Assembly (NCBI RefSeq): GCF_021343995.1
Contig: NZ_JAJTTE010000057.1
Coordinates: forward strand, 1 to 42,759
DNA length: 42,759 nt
Reading direction: 5' to 3'
From: Pseudonocardia terrae
Lineage (GTDB): Bacteria; Actinomycetota; Actinomycetes; Mycobacteriales; Pseudonocardiaceae
Shown here: one piece after another, positions 29,775-38,459 of the stretch
Position numbering within the stretch: position 1 is the stretch's first letter
Layout of the letters: every line of letters starts with the position of its first letter
The notes under the pieces: generated by a model
The model's input: the letters and a program-made list of their open reading frames with translations, nothing else
What the model was told of the DNA's origin: nothing
Databases searched by the model: none
Translations under genes and position numbers: made by a program

Positions 29775-30206
29775 TCAGCTCGGCAGCACCTCCCGCCACT
29801 GCGCGGTGGCCTTGCGCCCGGGCGCGATCCAGGCGAGCCCGGCCAGGTCGCCGACGTGCCCGACGCCGCCGAACGCGGCCGCGACGCCGAGTGCCGAGAG
29901 GCCGAGCTCGAGCGCCGAGGGGTCGGGGCTCGGCATGCCGTTCGGCTTCACGAAGGTGATCTTCACGGTCTTCCCCTCGATCCGGGCCTTGAAGCCACCG
30001 CCGAACCAGTACCAGGGGTAGGTGACGCCGGAGACCTCCGCGAGCGGGACGTCGAACAGCGTCTCCTCGCCGTCGGTGAAGGCGATCCGACCAGCGGCGG
30101 TCACGAGGTACCCGGGCCGGTTGCGCAGGCCGCCGATGACCCAGGCGGGGCTGGCGAGGACGGCGGAACCGGTGTGGCCGGTGGCGGGGGCGGGCTGCTC
30201 GCTCAC
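29775..30206 (-). CDS. Hypothetical protein with PH-like domain pattern
   Basis: 143 residues from GTG 30206, with GAAGGAG six bases upstream; this start removes an Arg-rich non-conserved extension. The sequence VLASPAWVIGGLRNRPGYLV, TAAGRIAFTDGEETLFDVPL, AEVSGVTYPWYWFGGGFKAR, IEGKTVKITFVKPNG reads as the seven-strand core of a bacterial PH-like/GRAM domain. The C-terminal part (LELGLSALGVAAAFGGVGHV) contains a weakly hydrophobic stretch. There is no catalytic motif. It is divergent from pgi and separated from DoxX by a 297-bp gap. Function unknown. Confidence 0.7.
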   Translation of the reverse strand: MSEQPAPATGHTGSAVLASPAWVIGGLRNRPGYLVTAAGRIAFTDGEETLFDVPLAEVSGVTYPWYWFGGGFKARIEGKTVKITFVKPNGMPSPDPSALELGLSALGVAAAFGGVGHVGDLAGLAWIAPGRKATAQWREVLPS

Positions 30207-30260
30207 GGGGTGCTCCTTCGGGGATGCTCGGTCCGACGCCGTCTCCGGCGCTGTCGCCGT

Positions 30261-30300
30261 GCGGCGTCGTTCGGCGTCGTTCGGCGTCGTCGGGCGTCGT
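30261..30300. repeat. Four tandem 10-bp repeats upstream of pgi
   Basis: GCGGCGTCGT, TCGGCGTCGT twice and CGGGCGTCGT in direct succession, within the 231-bp region between the divergent PH-like gene and pgi. With a 10-bp period the units lie on one face of the helix. This may be chance slippage or a binding array. Confidence 0.75.
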
Positions 30301-30437
30301 CTCTGTCGGATCCCAGGAGATCGCGGGCGCCCCGGCGCCGGACAGCACGCCGCCACCACACCCGGCTTCGTGGTAGCCACACCCGCCCGCCGCCCCGCCG
30401 TCCGCGGAACGTGTCAGGCACGCCGGTCGCGGGCATG

Positions 30438-32111
30438 ATGTCCGGCGTGGACATCCCCCGAGACATCACCGCGACCGCGGAGTGGGCGGCCCTGACCGAG
30501 CACCACGCGGCCGTCGAGCCGGCGCACCTCCGCGAGCTGTTCGACGCCGACCCCGGCCGGGCGGAGGCGATGACCGTCCAGGGCGCCGACCTCGTCCTCG
30601 ACTACTCGAAGCACCGGATCACCGCCGAGACGCTGCCGAAGCTGGTCGCGCTGGCCGAGGCCGCCGGCCTGCCGGACCGGATCGCCGCGATGTTCTCCGG
30701 CGAGCACATCAACACCAGCGAGGACCGGGCGGTGCTGCACACGGCGCTGCGCCTGCCCGCGGACGCCTCGCTGACCGTCGACGGCCAGGACGTCGTCGCC
30801 GACGTGCACGCCGTGCTCCGCCGGATGGGCGAGTTCAGCACCCGGGTCCGCGACGGCGAGTGGACCGGGGCCACCGGCGAGCCCATCCGCACCGTGGTGA
30901 ACATCGGGATCGGCGGCTCGGACCTCGGCCCGGTCATGGCCTACGAGGCGCTCAAGGACTACTCGGACCGCGACATCGAGTGCCGGTTCGTCTCGAACAT
31001 CGACCCGACCGACCTCGCCGAGACCACCCGCGACCTCGACCCGGCGACCACCCTGTTCATCGTCTCGTCCAAGACCTTCACCACGCTGGAGACGCTGACC
31101 AACGCCCGCAACGCCCGGACCTGGCTGGTCGACGGCCTGCCGGGAGACGTCTCCGCCGAGAAGGCGATCCCGCTGCACTTCGTCGCCGTGTCGACGAACG
31201 CGGAGAAGGTCCGCGAGTTCGGCATCGACGAGGCCAACATGTTCGGCTTCTGGGACTGGGTGGGCGGCCGCTACTCCGTCGACTCCGCGATCGGGCTCTC
31301 GCTCATGGTCGCGATCGGCCAGGAGGGCTTCTCGGAGTTCCTCGCCGGCATGCACGCGATGGACGAGCACTTCCGCACCGCCCCGCTGACCGAGAACCTG
31401 CCGGTGATCAGCGGGCTGCTCAACGTCTGGTACGACGACTTCTTCGGGGTCGAGACCCACGCGGTCCTGCCGTACTCCCAGTACCTGCACCGGCTGCCCG
31501 CCTACCTGCAGCAGCTCACCATGGAGAGCAACGGCAAGTCGGTCCGCGCCGACGGCACCCCGGTCACCACCGCCACCGGCGAGATCTTCTGGGGCGAGCC
31601 GGGCACGAACGGCCAGCACGCCTTCTACCAGCTGCTCCACCAGGGCACCCGGCTCGTGCCGGCCGACTTCATCGGCTTCGCCGAGCCGAACCACGACCTA
31701 CCCGGCGAGGGGGGCGCGGACATGCACGACCTGTTCATGTCCAACCTCTTCGCGCAGACCGCGGCGCTCGCCTTCGGCCGGACGAAGGAGGAGATCGAGG
31801 CGGAGGGCACCCCCGCCGACGTCGTGCCGCACAAGGTCATGCCGGGCAACCGGCCGACGTCGACGGTCCTCGCGCCGAAGCTGACCCCGTCCACCCTGGG
31901 CCAGATCATCGCCTTCTACGAGCACCAGACCTTCGTCGAGGGCACGATCTGGGGCATCGACAGCTTCGACCAGTGGGGCGTCGAGCTGGGCAAGGTGATG
32001 GCACGCCAGTTCGGCCCCGCGCTGTACGGCGCGGACCCGGACTTCTCGGCGCTCGACGCGTCCACCGCCGCCCTCATCCGCCGCTACCGCACGCTCCGCG
32101 GCCGCGGCTGA
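30438..32111 (+). CDS. pgi: Glucose-6-phosphate isomerase
   Basis: 557 residues from ATG 30438 (ATG 30435 also possible), the usual length. Diagnostic blocks: LVLDYSKHRITAET, GEHINTSEDRAVLHTALR, NIGIGGSDLGPVMAYEAL, IVSSKTFTTLETLTNA, FGFWDWVGGRYSVDSAIGLS (signature 1 area), MESNGKSV and GIDSFDQWGVELGK (signature 2). It interconverts glucose 6-phosphate and fructose 6-phosphate in glycolysis/gluconeogenesis. A perfect 9-bp-stem hairpin follows the stop. The neighbours are unrelated, so it is probably monocistronic. Confidence 0.98.
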   Translation: MSGVDIPRDITATAEWAALTEHHAAVEPAHLRELFDADPGRAEAMTVQGADLVLDYSKHRITAETLPKLVALAEAAGLPDRIAAMFSGEHINTSEDRAVLHTALRLPADASLTVDGQDVVADVHAVLRRMGEFSTRVRDGEWTGATGEPIRTVVNIGIGGSDLGPVMAYEALKDYSDRDIECRFVSNIDPTDLAETTRDLDPATTLFIVSSKTFTTLETLTNARNARTWLVDGLPGDVSAEKAIPLHFVAVSTNAEKVREFGIDEANMFGFWDWVGGRYSVDSAIGLSLMVAIGQEGFSEFLAGMHAMDEHFRTAPLTENLPVISGLLNVWYDDFFGVETHAVLPYSQYLHRLPAYLQQLTMESNGKSVRADGTPVTTATGEIFWGEPGTNGQHAFYQLLHQGTRLVPADFIGFAEPNHDLPGEGGADMHDLFMSNLFAQTAALAFGRTKEEIEAEGTPADVVPHKVMPGNRPTSTVLAPKLTPSTLGQIIAFYEHQTFVEGTIWGIDSFDQWGVELGKVMARQFGPALYGADPDFSALDASTAALIRRYRTLRGRG

Positions 32112-32114
32112 ACG

Positions 32115-32145
32115 GCCGAGCGGCCCCGGGATCCTGCCGCTCGGC
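32115..32145 (+). terminator. Hairpin after pgi
   Basis: GCCGAGCGG (32115-32123) and CCGCTCGGC (32137-32145), nine perfect pairs with a 13-base loop, starting 4 bases past the stop codon. Confidence 0.65.
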
Positions 32146-32180
32146 GGGCGCGGACGGTCCGGTGTGGGCAGAGTGGTGAG

Positions 32181-32837
32181 GTGCCCGGCCGCCGTGTCCT
32201 CGTTCTCACCGCGACCTGCGCCGTCGTCCTCGTCGCCGTGGCGGCGGGGCTGATCTGGGCCGCGTTCACCGGCGTCGGCCCGGCGGTCGAGGACCGCTCG
32301 GCCCTCGCCGGGGCGATCGACAGCCGGTCGGCCGGGGTCACCGCGATCCTGGTCGTGTTCACCAACCTCGGCAGCACCGCCGCGATGGCGGTGCTCGCCG
32401 TGGTGACGGGCGTCGTGCTGATCGTCCGCGGCCGCCGGGTCGACGGCGTGTGGCTGATCGCCACGATGGCGGGCGCAAGCCTCGTGTTCACGCTGGTCAA
32501 GCGCTCGCTCGATCGGCCGCGGCCGCCGCTGCCGGTACACCTGGTCCAGGCCGCGAACGAGTCGCTGCCCTCCGGGCACGCGACGATGTCCATGACGGTC
32601 GTCGGGGCGCTCGTGGTGCTGGCCTGGCCGTACCTCACCGGGCCGCTGCGGCTCGGCGCCCTGCTGGTCGCCGCGGCGTGGATCGGCGGCATCGGCTACA
32701 GCCGCATCTACCTGGGTGTGCACTGGTTCAGCGACGTCGTGGCCGGCTGGGCCACCGGTGCCGCCTGGCTCACGGTGTGCACCGGCGTTCTGCTGTGGTG
32801 GCGCGCCCGCCATCCCGAGCCCGCGGTCCCGGCATAG
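32181..32837 (+). CDS. PAP2 family phosphatase
   Basis: 218 residues from GTG 32181. An integral membrane protein with about six helices and the three PAP2 motifs: KRSLDRPRPPLP (KxxxxxxRP), LPSGHATMSM (PSGH) and YSRIYLGVHWFSDVVAG (SRxxxxxHxxxD). Active-site residues face outward. It hydrolyses lipid phosphates such as phosphatidic acid or undecaprenyl diphosphate, and either would fit an actinobacterium. It ends 8 bases from the convergent glycosylase stop, with no clear hairpin between them. Confidence 0.93.
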   Translation: MPGRRVLVLTATCAVVLVAVAAGLIWAAFTGVGPAVEDRSALAGAIDSRSAGVTAILVVFTNLGSTAAMAVLAVVTGVVLIVRGRRVDGVWLIATMAGASLVFTLVKRSLDRPRPPLPVHLVQAANESLPSGHATMSMTVVGALVVLAWPYLTGPLRLGALLVAAAWIGGIGYSRIYLGVHWFSDVVAGWATGAAWLTVCTGVLLWWRARHPEPAVPA

Positions 32838-32845
32838 GGCAACGG

Positions 32846-33652
32846 CTACTGCTGCTCCCTCGTGCACCACCACGTGCTGCGCCCGCCGACGGTCCCGTGC
32901 CGCATCTCCGCGCCGCAGCGCGGGCAGTGGCCGCCGACGTGGCGGTGCTCGATGACCTCACCGGTGTGCACGCCCCCGTTCGCGATCGCAGCCTTCAGCG
33001 CCTTCTCGAGGTTGCGGTACAACCGGTCGAGGTCCGTGCGCGCCAGCTCGTCCGCGGGCGTGGCCGGGTTGATCTTCGCCCGCCACAGGGTCTCGTCGGC
33101 CAGCAGGTTCCCGACGCCCGCGATCACCGACTGGTCCAGCAGCCGCGCCTTGACCGCGGAGCGGCTGCGCGCGATCCGCGTGCGGAAGTCGGCGGCCGAG
33201 ATCTCCTCGGCGTCGGGCCCGAGGCCGGAGAGGTCGGGCTCCAGGCGGATCCGGCCGAGGCGGCGCTTGTCGAACAGCCGGAACCGGCCGCCGTCGGCGA
33301 AGTTCATGGTGAAGCGGTCCCACTCGGGCTTGCGGGGCTGGCGGTCCGGCCGCTCGGGGCCGCCGCCGACGCGGTCGCCGTACTCGTCGGTGACGATCAC
33401 GCGACCGCCCATGCCGAGGTGCACCCCGAGCGTCGGGCCCTCCTCGCCGTCCCGGTTGACGGTCTCGCACCACATCGTCTTGCCGCGCCGGTGCGCCGCC
33501 GTCAGCCGGCCCCCGACCAGTGCCTTCGCGATCTCGCCCGGCGGATGGGGCCGGCACACCCACTCGTCGTTGTCGTCGATGCTGCGGATCTCGCGGTCCA
33601 GGGCGTGTTCGAGCACCTTCCGCGCGGTCTCCACCTCGGGCAGTTCCGGCAC
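32846..33652 (-). CDS. Fpg/Nei family DNA glycosylase
   Basis: 268 residues from GTG 33652; this start gives PELPEVETARKVLEH, with Pro as the Schiff-base nucleophile after Met removal and Glu next in place. Other landmarks are LGVHLGMGGRVIV, the H2TH region AVKARLLDQSVIAGVGNLLA DETLW, and a C-terminal zinc finger CPRC-x16-C. The fourth ligand position is Glu instead of Cys (WWCTREQQ end), so the finger is incomplete or uses Glu. It removes oxidised bases in base-excision repair. It is divergent from the thioredoxin/NHL gene (52 bp). Confidence 0.92.
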   Translation of the reverse strand: MPELPEVETARKVLEHALDREIRSIDDNDEWVCRPHPPGEIAKALVGGRLTAAHRRGKTMWCETVNRDGEEGPTLGVHLGMGGRVIVTDEYGDRVGGGPERPDRQPRKPEWDRFTMNFADGGRFRLFDKRRLGRIRLEPDLSGLGPDAEEISAADFRTRIARSRSAVKARLLDQSVIAGVGNLLADETLWRAKINPATPADELARTDLDRLYRNLEKALKAAIANGGVHTGEVIEHRHVGGHCPRCGAEMRHGTVGGRSTWWCTREQQ

Positions 33653-33704
33653 GCCGCCCAGTGTGGAACAGCGGTGCCCGTGCCGCGCGTTGATCCGGAC
33701 CGTG

Positions 33705-35498
33705 ATGCGGGTGCGGGCGCCGGAGCTGCGCGGACGACGATGGCTGAACACCGGCGGGCGGGCGCCCGACCTGCGGGGCAAGATCGTCCTGCTCGACTTC
33801 TGGACCTTCTGCTGCGTCAACTGCCTGCACGTGCTCGACGAGCTGCGCCCGCTGGAGGAGGAGTTCGCCGACGTCCTCGTGGTCGTCGGGGTGCACTCGC
33901 CGAAGTTCGCGCACGAAAGGCAGCCGGCGGCACTGGACGGGGCCGTCGAGCGGCACGGCGTGCACCACCCGGTGCTCGACGACCCCGACCTCGCGATGTG
34001 GGACGCCTACGCGGCCCGCGCCTGGCCGACGATCACGATGGTGGACCCGGAGGGGTACGTCGTCGCACAGATGGCGGGCGAGGGCCACGCGCACGGGCTG
34101 GCCGTGCTGATCCGCGAGCTGGTCGAGGAGCACACGGCGAAGGGGACGCTGCGGCGGGGCGACGGCCCGTACGTCGCTCCCCCGCCGCCGGCGACGGCGC
34201 TGCGGTTCCCCGGGAAGGTCGTGGCCGTGCCGGCCTCCGATTCCCGGGGCGGCTTCCTCGTCTCCGACACCGCGCACCACCAGGTGGTGCAGGTCGACGC
34301 GGAGTTCGCCGAGGTCAGGCGGTTCGGCACGGGCGTACGAGGGTTCCGCGACGGCGCCGAGCCGGAGTTCTCCGAGCCGCAGGGCCTGGCCGTGCTCCCG
34401 GACGACGTGGCGGCCGAGGTGGGGTACGACGTCGTCGTCGCCGATTCGGTGAACCACGCCCTGCGGGGGCTGCGGCTCGCCGACGGCCATGTCACGACGG
34501 TCGCGGGCACCGGCTCGCCGCTGCGGGAGCGGGTGGAGCCGGGCGGCTCGGCCGCCGAGCTGTCGACGCCGTGGGACGTGGTGTGGTGGCGTGGCCGGAT
34601 CGTGATCGCGATGGCCGGCTGGCACCAGCTGTGGACCTTCGCGCCGCGCTCCGGGGAGCTCACCGTGCTCGCGGGCACGACGACGGAGGGGCTGCGGGAC
34701 GGGCCGGTGACCGACGCGTTCTTCGCCCAGCCGTCCGGCCTGGCCGTCGCCGGCGACGTGCTGTGGATCGCCGACGCCGAGACCTCCGCCGTGCGTGCCC
34801 TGTATCTCGACGCGACGCCGCAGGTCAGCACCGCCGTCGGGCTCGGGCTGTTCGACTTCGGGTTCCGCGACGGCCGCGCCGACGAGGCGCTGCTGCAGCA
34901 CCCGCTGGGCGTGGGGGTGCTGCCCGACGGCTCGGTCGCGGTGGCGGACACCTACAACGGCGCGGTCCGGCGCATCGCCGGCGGGCAGGTGACCACGCTG
35001 GCCCAGGGCCTGGCCGAGCCCGGCGACGTCCTCGTCGACGGGGACACGCTGGTCGTCGTGGAGTCGGCGGCGCACCGGCTGGTGCGGCTGCCGATCCCGG
35101 CCGGCGCGCTGGTCGACGCCGGCGCCCACGCCGTCCGCCGCCCGCGCACCGATCTCGCGGCCGGGCCGGTCACGCTCACGGTCGACTTCACCCCGCCGAC
35201 CGGGCAGCACCTCGACACGCGCTTCGGCGATCCGACGGTGCTGACCGTCGCTGCGTCGCCCTCGTCGCTGCTGATCGAGGGCGCCGGCACCGCGCCCGGC
35301 CTGGTCCGGCCGCTGCGACTCGCACCGGGCGAGGGTGTGCTGTCGGTGAGCGTCACCGCCGCGGCGTGCGACGAGGGCGACGCCGTCTTCGCCGCCTGCC
35401 ACCGGTACCAGCAGGACTGGGGCGTCCCGGTCCGGGTGGTGGCGGGCGGGGGCCCCGCCGAGCTCGTGCTCGATCTGCGGGCGGTCGACGGGGGCTGA
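33705..35498 (+). CDS. NHLRC2-like thioredoxin/NHL-repeat protein
   Basis: 597 residues from ATG 33705 (GTG 33702 possible). The N-terminal thioredoxin-like domain (about 15-160) has LLDFWTFCCVNCLHVLDELR with the CVNC active site and the cis-Pro region ARAWPTITMVDPEG. A six-bladed NHL beta-propeller follows (SEPQGLAVLPDD, VVVADSVNHALRGL, AQPSGLAVAGDVLWIADAET, HPLGVGVLPDGSVAVADTYN). A C-terminal beta domain (TLTVDFTPPTGQHLDTRFGD) completes the NHLRC2 architecture. There is no signal peptide, so it is probably cytoplasmic. Role: thiol-disulphide or scaffold function, not established. It is divergent from the DNA glycosylase. Confidence 0.93.
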   Translation: MRVRAPELRGRRWLNTGGRAPDLRGKIVLLDFWTFCCVNCLHVLDELRPLEEEFADVLVVVGVHSPKFAHERQPAALDGAVERHGVHHPVLDDPDLAMWDAYAARAWPTITMVDPEGYVVAQMAGEGHAHGLAVLIRELVEEHTAKGTLRRGDGPYVAPPPPATALRFPGKVVAVPASDSRGGFLVSDTAHHQVVQVDAEFAEVRRFGTGVRGFRDGAEPEFSEPQGLAVLPDDVAAEVGYDVVVADSVNHALRGLRLADGHVTTVAGTGSPLRERVEPGGSAAELSTPWDVVWWRGRIVIAMAGWHQLWTFAPRSGELTVLAGTTTEGLRDGPVTDAFFAQPSGLAVAGDVLWIADAETSAVRALYLDATPQVSTAVGLGLFDFGFRDGRADEALLQHPLGVGVLPDGSVAVADTYNGAVRRIAGGQVTTLAQGLAEPGDVLVDGDTLVVVESAAHRLVRLPIPAGALVDAGAHAVRRPRTDLAAGPVTLTVDFTPPTGQHLDTRFGDPTVLTVAASPSSLLIEGAGTAPGLVRPLRLAPGEGVLSVSVTAAACDEGDAVFAACHRYQQDWGVPVRVVAGGGPAELVLDLRAVDGG

Positions 35499-35594
35499 GG
35501 CGACGCGGCAGCGGGCTCGTGATCGGCGTCCGCGTGCAGGAAGGGTCGGGGACACGACCGCCACCGCACCAGAACGGCGATCACCCCGGACGAG

Positions 35595-35640
35595 TCAGCA
35601 CCAGTGCTGCCGAATGGGCCTTCGACAACCCTGGTGCTGA
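35595..35640. terminator. Inverted repeat between convergent genes
   Basis: TCAGCACCAG (35595-35604) and CTGGTGCTGA (35631-35640), ten perfect pairs with a 26-base loop, between the stops of the NHL gene and the NlpC/P60 gene. It is a plausible shared terminator without a T-run. Confidence 0.45.
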
Positions 35641-35664
35641 TCCCACGCCGGCGACGGCCGGGTC

Positions 35665-37710
35665 TCACTCCAGCTCGGCCAGCGTCCAGGTGCCGTCGGG
35701 GGCAGCGGCGACGACCTGGAACTCGCCCGGCGGGAGCGTGCGGATGTGCTCCGCCAGCTGCTCCCGCGAGAGCGGGCTCGCCTCGACGACGGTGCGCGAG
35801 CGGGGCTCGGCGCCGGTGACGGCGACCGTGAGCTGCTGGTCGAGCGGGAGGTCGTCGGCCGAGCGCAGCACGACGAGCTGGGCACCGCCCTCGTCGAGCA
35901 GCGCGGCGGTACCCGGGGCCGGCACCACGGGGACGCCGGCGTCGTCGAGCCGCGCCGCGGTCAGCGGGAGCTCGCCGCTCGGCAGGGTCAGGGTGCCGAC
36001 GGTCGGGGCCGGGGCGGCGCCGGGCCGGGCGGTGTCGGCCGGGGCGGGCGACGCGGCATCGTTCCCGTGATCCCCCGCGGCGACCGCGGTCCGATCCGCC
36101 GGACTCGCAGGCGGCGCCGAACTCGCCGGACTCGCAGGCGGCGCCGAGCCCGCCGGGGCCGCGGCCGGTGGCGAACCCGCCGATGCGGCCGTCGGCGCCG
36201 CCCGATGCGCGGGCGCGTCGGCAATCGGACCCGCCGGGCCCGCCGGATCGGCCGCCGGCGCAGGCGCACCGGCCGCAGGGTCGGCGGCGTCTGCCGACGG
36301 CAGCCGCCATGTCGCAGCGGCGGGGCGCCACGCCTGCCCGCCCGAGGCCTGGCCACTCGCCGGAGCCGCCGCGGGATCGCCGAACACCGCGCCCCCGGAC
36401 TCCGGCGCGGTCCCGTTCGGCGACGCCCCGTCCACCACGCTGAGCGGACCGGCCGAGGCGGCCATCGCGGCAGCCGCGGTCACCGACTCCGGCGGCAGGC
36501 TCGCGCTGGGGGCGATCGCGGCGGCGGGGGCCGGCGCGGCCGGGGCGTCGAAGGTCCTCGGCCAGTCGTTCGGCGAGGTGACGCGGGGCTCGGGCAGGAC
36601 CTGCAGCATCCCGCTGGTGCGCGGGCCGGGCGCGGCCGGACGGGTGGCGCCGAGGTAGTCGTCGCCCCGCCACCGGTAGTACGAGGTCCGGACGGGCTTC
36701 CCGTAGGTCGGGGCGTTCACCATCCGGCCGTCGCCCAGGTAGACGCCGACGTGGTGCACGGCGGACGGGATGCCGTAGAAGACCAGGTCACCGGGCTGCA
36801 GCGGCGCATCGGCCGGGACGTGCGGGCCCGCGACGTACTGGCTGTGGGCGGTGCGCGGCAGCGTGATCCCGGCGGCGCCGTAGGCGAAGACGGTCAGCCC
36901 CGAGCAGTCGAAGCCCTGGTCGCCCGCGGCAGGGCCGTTGCCGCCCCACTGGTAGGGCACGCCCACCTGCGAGAGGGCGGCGGCGAGGGCGACCTGCGCG
37001 CGCCCGTCGGGCAGCGCGGTCGTGAACTCCGCAGGAGCCGGGGCGACGGGACCGCCGCCTCCCGGGCCGGGCTGGGTGTTCTCCGGGAACACGCCGGGGA
37101 AGCGCTCGGCCGCGGTGCCGGCCACCGACGTCAGCCCGGCCTGCCGCACGGCCGACGGCACGGCCACCGCCACGACCAGCAGCAACCCGAGCAGCACCCA
37201 CACCCCCGCGGCGAACCGGGACCGACGCCGCGCAGGCACGCCCCGGTACCGGACGGGAAGGGTCCGGGTGGCACCGGGCTCCGGCTCGCGGTCGACGACA
37301 CCCGGCCGGGGCAGCGGGGTGCGCGCGGTGGCGATCCGGTCGGCGATCCGGTCGGCGATCCGGGTGGCGGCCTCCCGGCGGCAGTCGGCGACGACGCGGC
37401 CGACCAGCGCCGTGGCCAGCCGCGCCCCGGCGAGGCCGGCGGCCGCACTGCGCGCCGCCTCCGCCCGCACCGAGCGGCTCTCCACGCCGGCACCGGGCCC
37501 GTCGACCGCTCGATCGTGACCGGGCGGCACGACCCGCCGCACCTCGCGGCGACGCTCCCGACCGTCGTCCTCGGCCGTGGCCCAGCGGTGGGAGGTCCCG
37601 CGCTGCTGCGGCACCACGATCGCGGGCCGGTGCGACCCGGCCCGATGCCGGCCGGCCCGCTTCGTGACGGATCGTGATCCCGTTGCCGGCACACGCTCGC
37701 GCAGCGCCAT
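35665..37710 (-). CDS. NlpC/P60 peptidoglycan hydrolase with large Ala/Pro-rich tail
   Basis: 681 residues from ATG 37710, with GGGAAGAG upstream. A long basic cytoplasmic N-terminus (about 160 residues, with an IADRIADRI repeat) precedes one signal-anchor helix (FAAGVWVLLGLLLVVAVAVP). The NlpC/P60 domain follows: GVPYQWGGNGP, FDCSGLTVFAYGAAGITLPR (catalytic Cys), SAVHHVGVYLGDGRMVNAPT (catalytic His and third residue). About 280 Ala/Pro-rich residues come next, including SAPPASPASSAPPASPA repeats, and the protein closes with a short globular end (LSREQLAEHIRTLPPGEFQV). It cleaves peptide stems of peptidoglycan, and the tail probably spans or binds the wall. The cytoplasmic N-terminus is longer than usual. 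Confidence 0.9.
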   Translation of the reverse strand: MALRERVPATGSRSVTKRAGRHRAGSHRPAIVVPQQRGTSHRWATAEDDGRERRREVRRVVPPGHDRAVDGPGAGVESRSVRAEAARSAAAGLAGARLATALVGRVVADCRREAATRIADRIADRIATARTPLPRPGVVDREPEPGATRTLPVRYRGVPARRRSRFAAGVWVLLGLLLVVAVAVPSAVRQAGLTSVAGTAAERFPGVFPENTQPGPGGGGPVAPAPAEFTTALPDGRAQVALAAALSQVGVPYQWGGNGPAAGDQGFDCSGLTVFAYGAAGITLPRTAHSQYVAGPHVPADAPLQPGDLVFYGIPSAVHHVGVYLGDGRMVNAPTYGKPVRTSYYRWRGDDYLGATRPAAPGPRTSGMLQVLPEPRVTSPNDWPRTFDAPAAPAPAAAIAPSASLPPESVTAAAAMAASAGPLSVVDGASPNGTAPESGGAVFGDPAAAPASGQASGGQAWRPAAATWRLPSADAADPAAGAPAPAADPAGPAGPIADAPAHRAAPTAASAGSPPAAAPAGSAPPASPASSAPPASPADRTAVAAGDHGNDAASPAPADTARPGAAPAPTVGTLTLPSGELPLTAARLDDAGVPVVPAPGTAALLDEGGAQLVVLRSADDLPLDQQLTVAVTGAEPRSRTVVEASPLSREQLAEHIRTLPPGEFQVVAAAPDGTWTLAELE
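37331..37366. repeat. Three tandem 12-bp repeats in the NlpC/P60 gene
   Basis: GCGATCCGGTCG twice and GCGATCCGGGTG once, encoding the IADRIADRIATA segment of the cytoplasmic N-terminus on the minus strand. In-frame units. Confidence 0.85.
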
Positions 37711-37817
37711 CGACTCTTCCCCCGACCGGTCGCCCCGACTGAACCGGCGAGAGCGTGGCGGACACGCGCCGCGTCCGCCATCACACGGACGGGCGAGATC
37801 CGGCGCTCACGCGGGCG

Positions 37818-38459
37818 TCAGGCCCGCAGCCAGGCGAGAACCGCCATGACCCGCCGGTGATCGTCACCCGACGGCGCGAGCCCCAGCTTGGTGAAGATCG
37901 ACGAGATGTGCTTCTCGACGGCGCCCTGCGTGATCACGAGGTCCCGCCCGATCGCCGTGTTGGTGCGCCCCTCCGCCATGAGACCCAGGACCTCTCGCTC
38001 ACGCGGCGTGAGCGACTCGACCGGGTCGCGGCGCCGCCGGTGGGTCAGCAGGGCGGACACGACCTCCGGGTCGAGCACCGTGCCGCGCGCCACGACCCGC
38101 TCCAGCGCGTCGGACAGCTCGGCGAGCCGGGAGACCCGGTCCTTGAGGAGGTACCCCACTCCCCCGCCGGCCGCCAGCAGGTCGGCCGCGTAGGACTCCT
38201 CGACGTACTGGGACAGCACCAGGATCGCGGTGTCCGGCCACTCGCGGCGGATCTCCAGCGCCGCACGGAGGCCCTCGTCGGTGAAGGTCGGCGGCATCCG
38301 CACGTCGACGACGGCGACCGCCGGCCGGTGCTCCATCACCGCGGTGACCAGCGCATCCCCGTCGCCGACCGCCGCCACCACCTCGGCGCCCGCCTCGTCG
38401 AGCAGCCGCACGAGGCCCTCGCGCAGCAGCAACGAGTCCTCGGCCAGCACCACCCTCAC
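37818..38459 (-). CDS. NarL/LuxR-type response regulator
   Basis: 213 residues from GTG 38459, which overlaps the kinase stop (GTGA). Receiver domain: VVLAEDSLLLREGL (acidic pair), VAVVDVRMPP (phospho-Asp), LVLSQYVEE (switch Ser) and YLLKDRV (Lys). The C-terminal LuxR HTH is SLTPREREVLGLMAEGRTNT, AIGRDLVITQGAVEKHISSI. It is phosphorylated by the coupled kinase and then binds DNA as a dimer. Targets are unknown. It is last in a two-gene leftward operon ahead of the NlpC/P60 gene, which has its own 107-bp upstream region. Confidence 0.95.
   Translation of the reverse strand: MRVVLAEDSLLLREGLVRLLDEAGAEVVAAVGDGDALVTAVMEHRPAVAVVDVRMPPTFTDEGLRAALEIRREWPDTAILVLSQYVEESYAADLLAAGGGVGYLLKDRVSRLAELSDALERVVARGTVLDPEVVSALLTHRRRRDPVESLTPREREVLGLMAEGRTNTAIGRDLVITQGAVEKHISSIFTKLGLAPSGDDHRRVMAVLAWLRA

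Noticed and set aside
32450..36070. A 1206-codon open frame on the + strand
   Set aside because: It overlaps PAP2, the glycosylase, the NHL protein and NlpC/P60 in other frames, all with clear family motifs. Its own translation is low-complexity.
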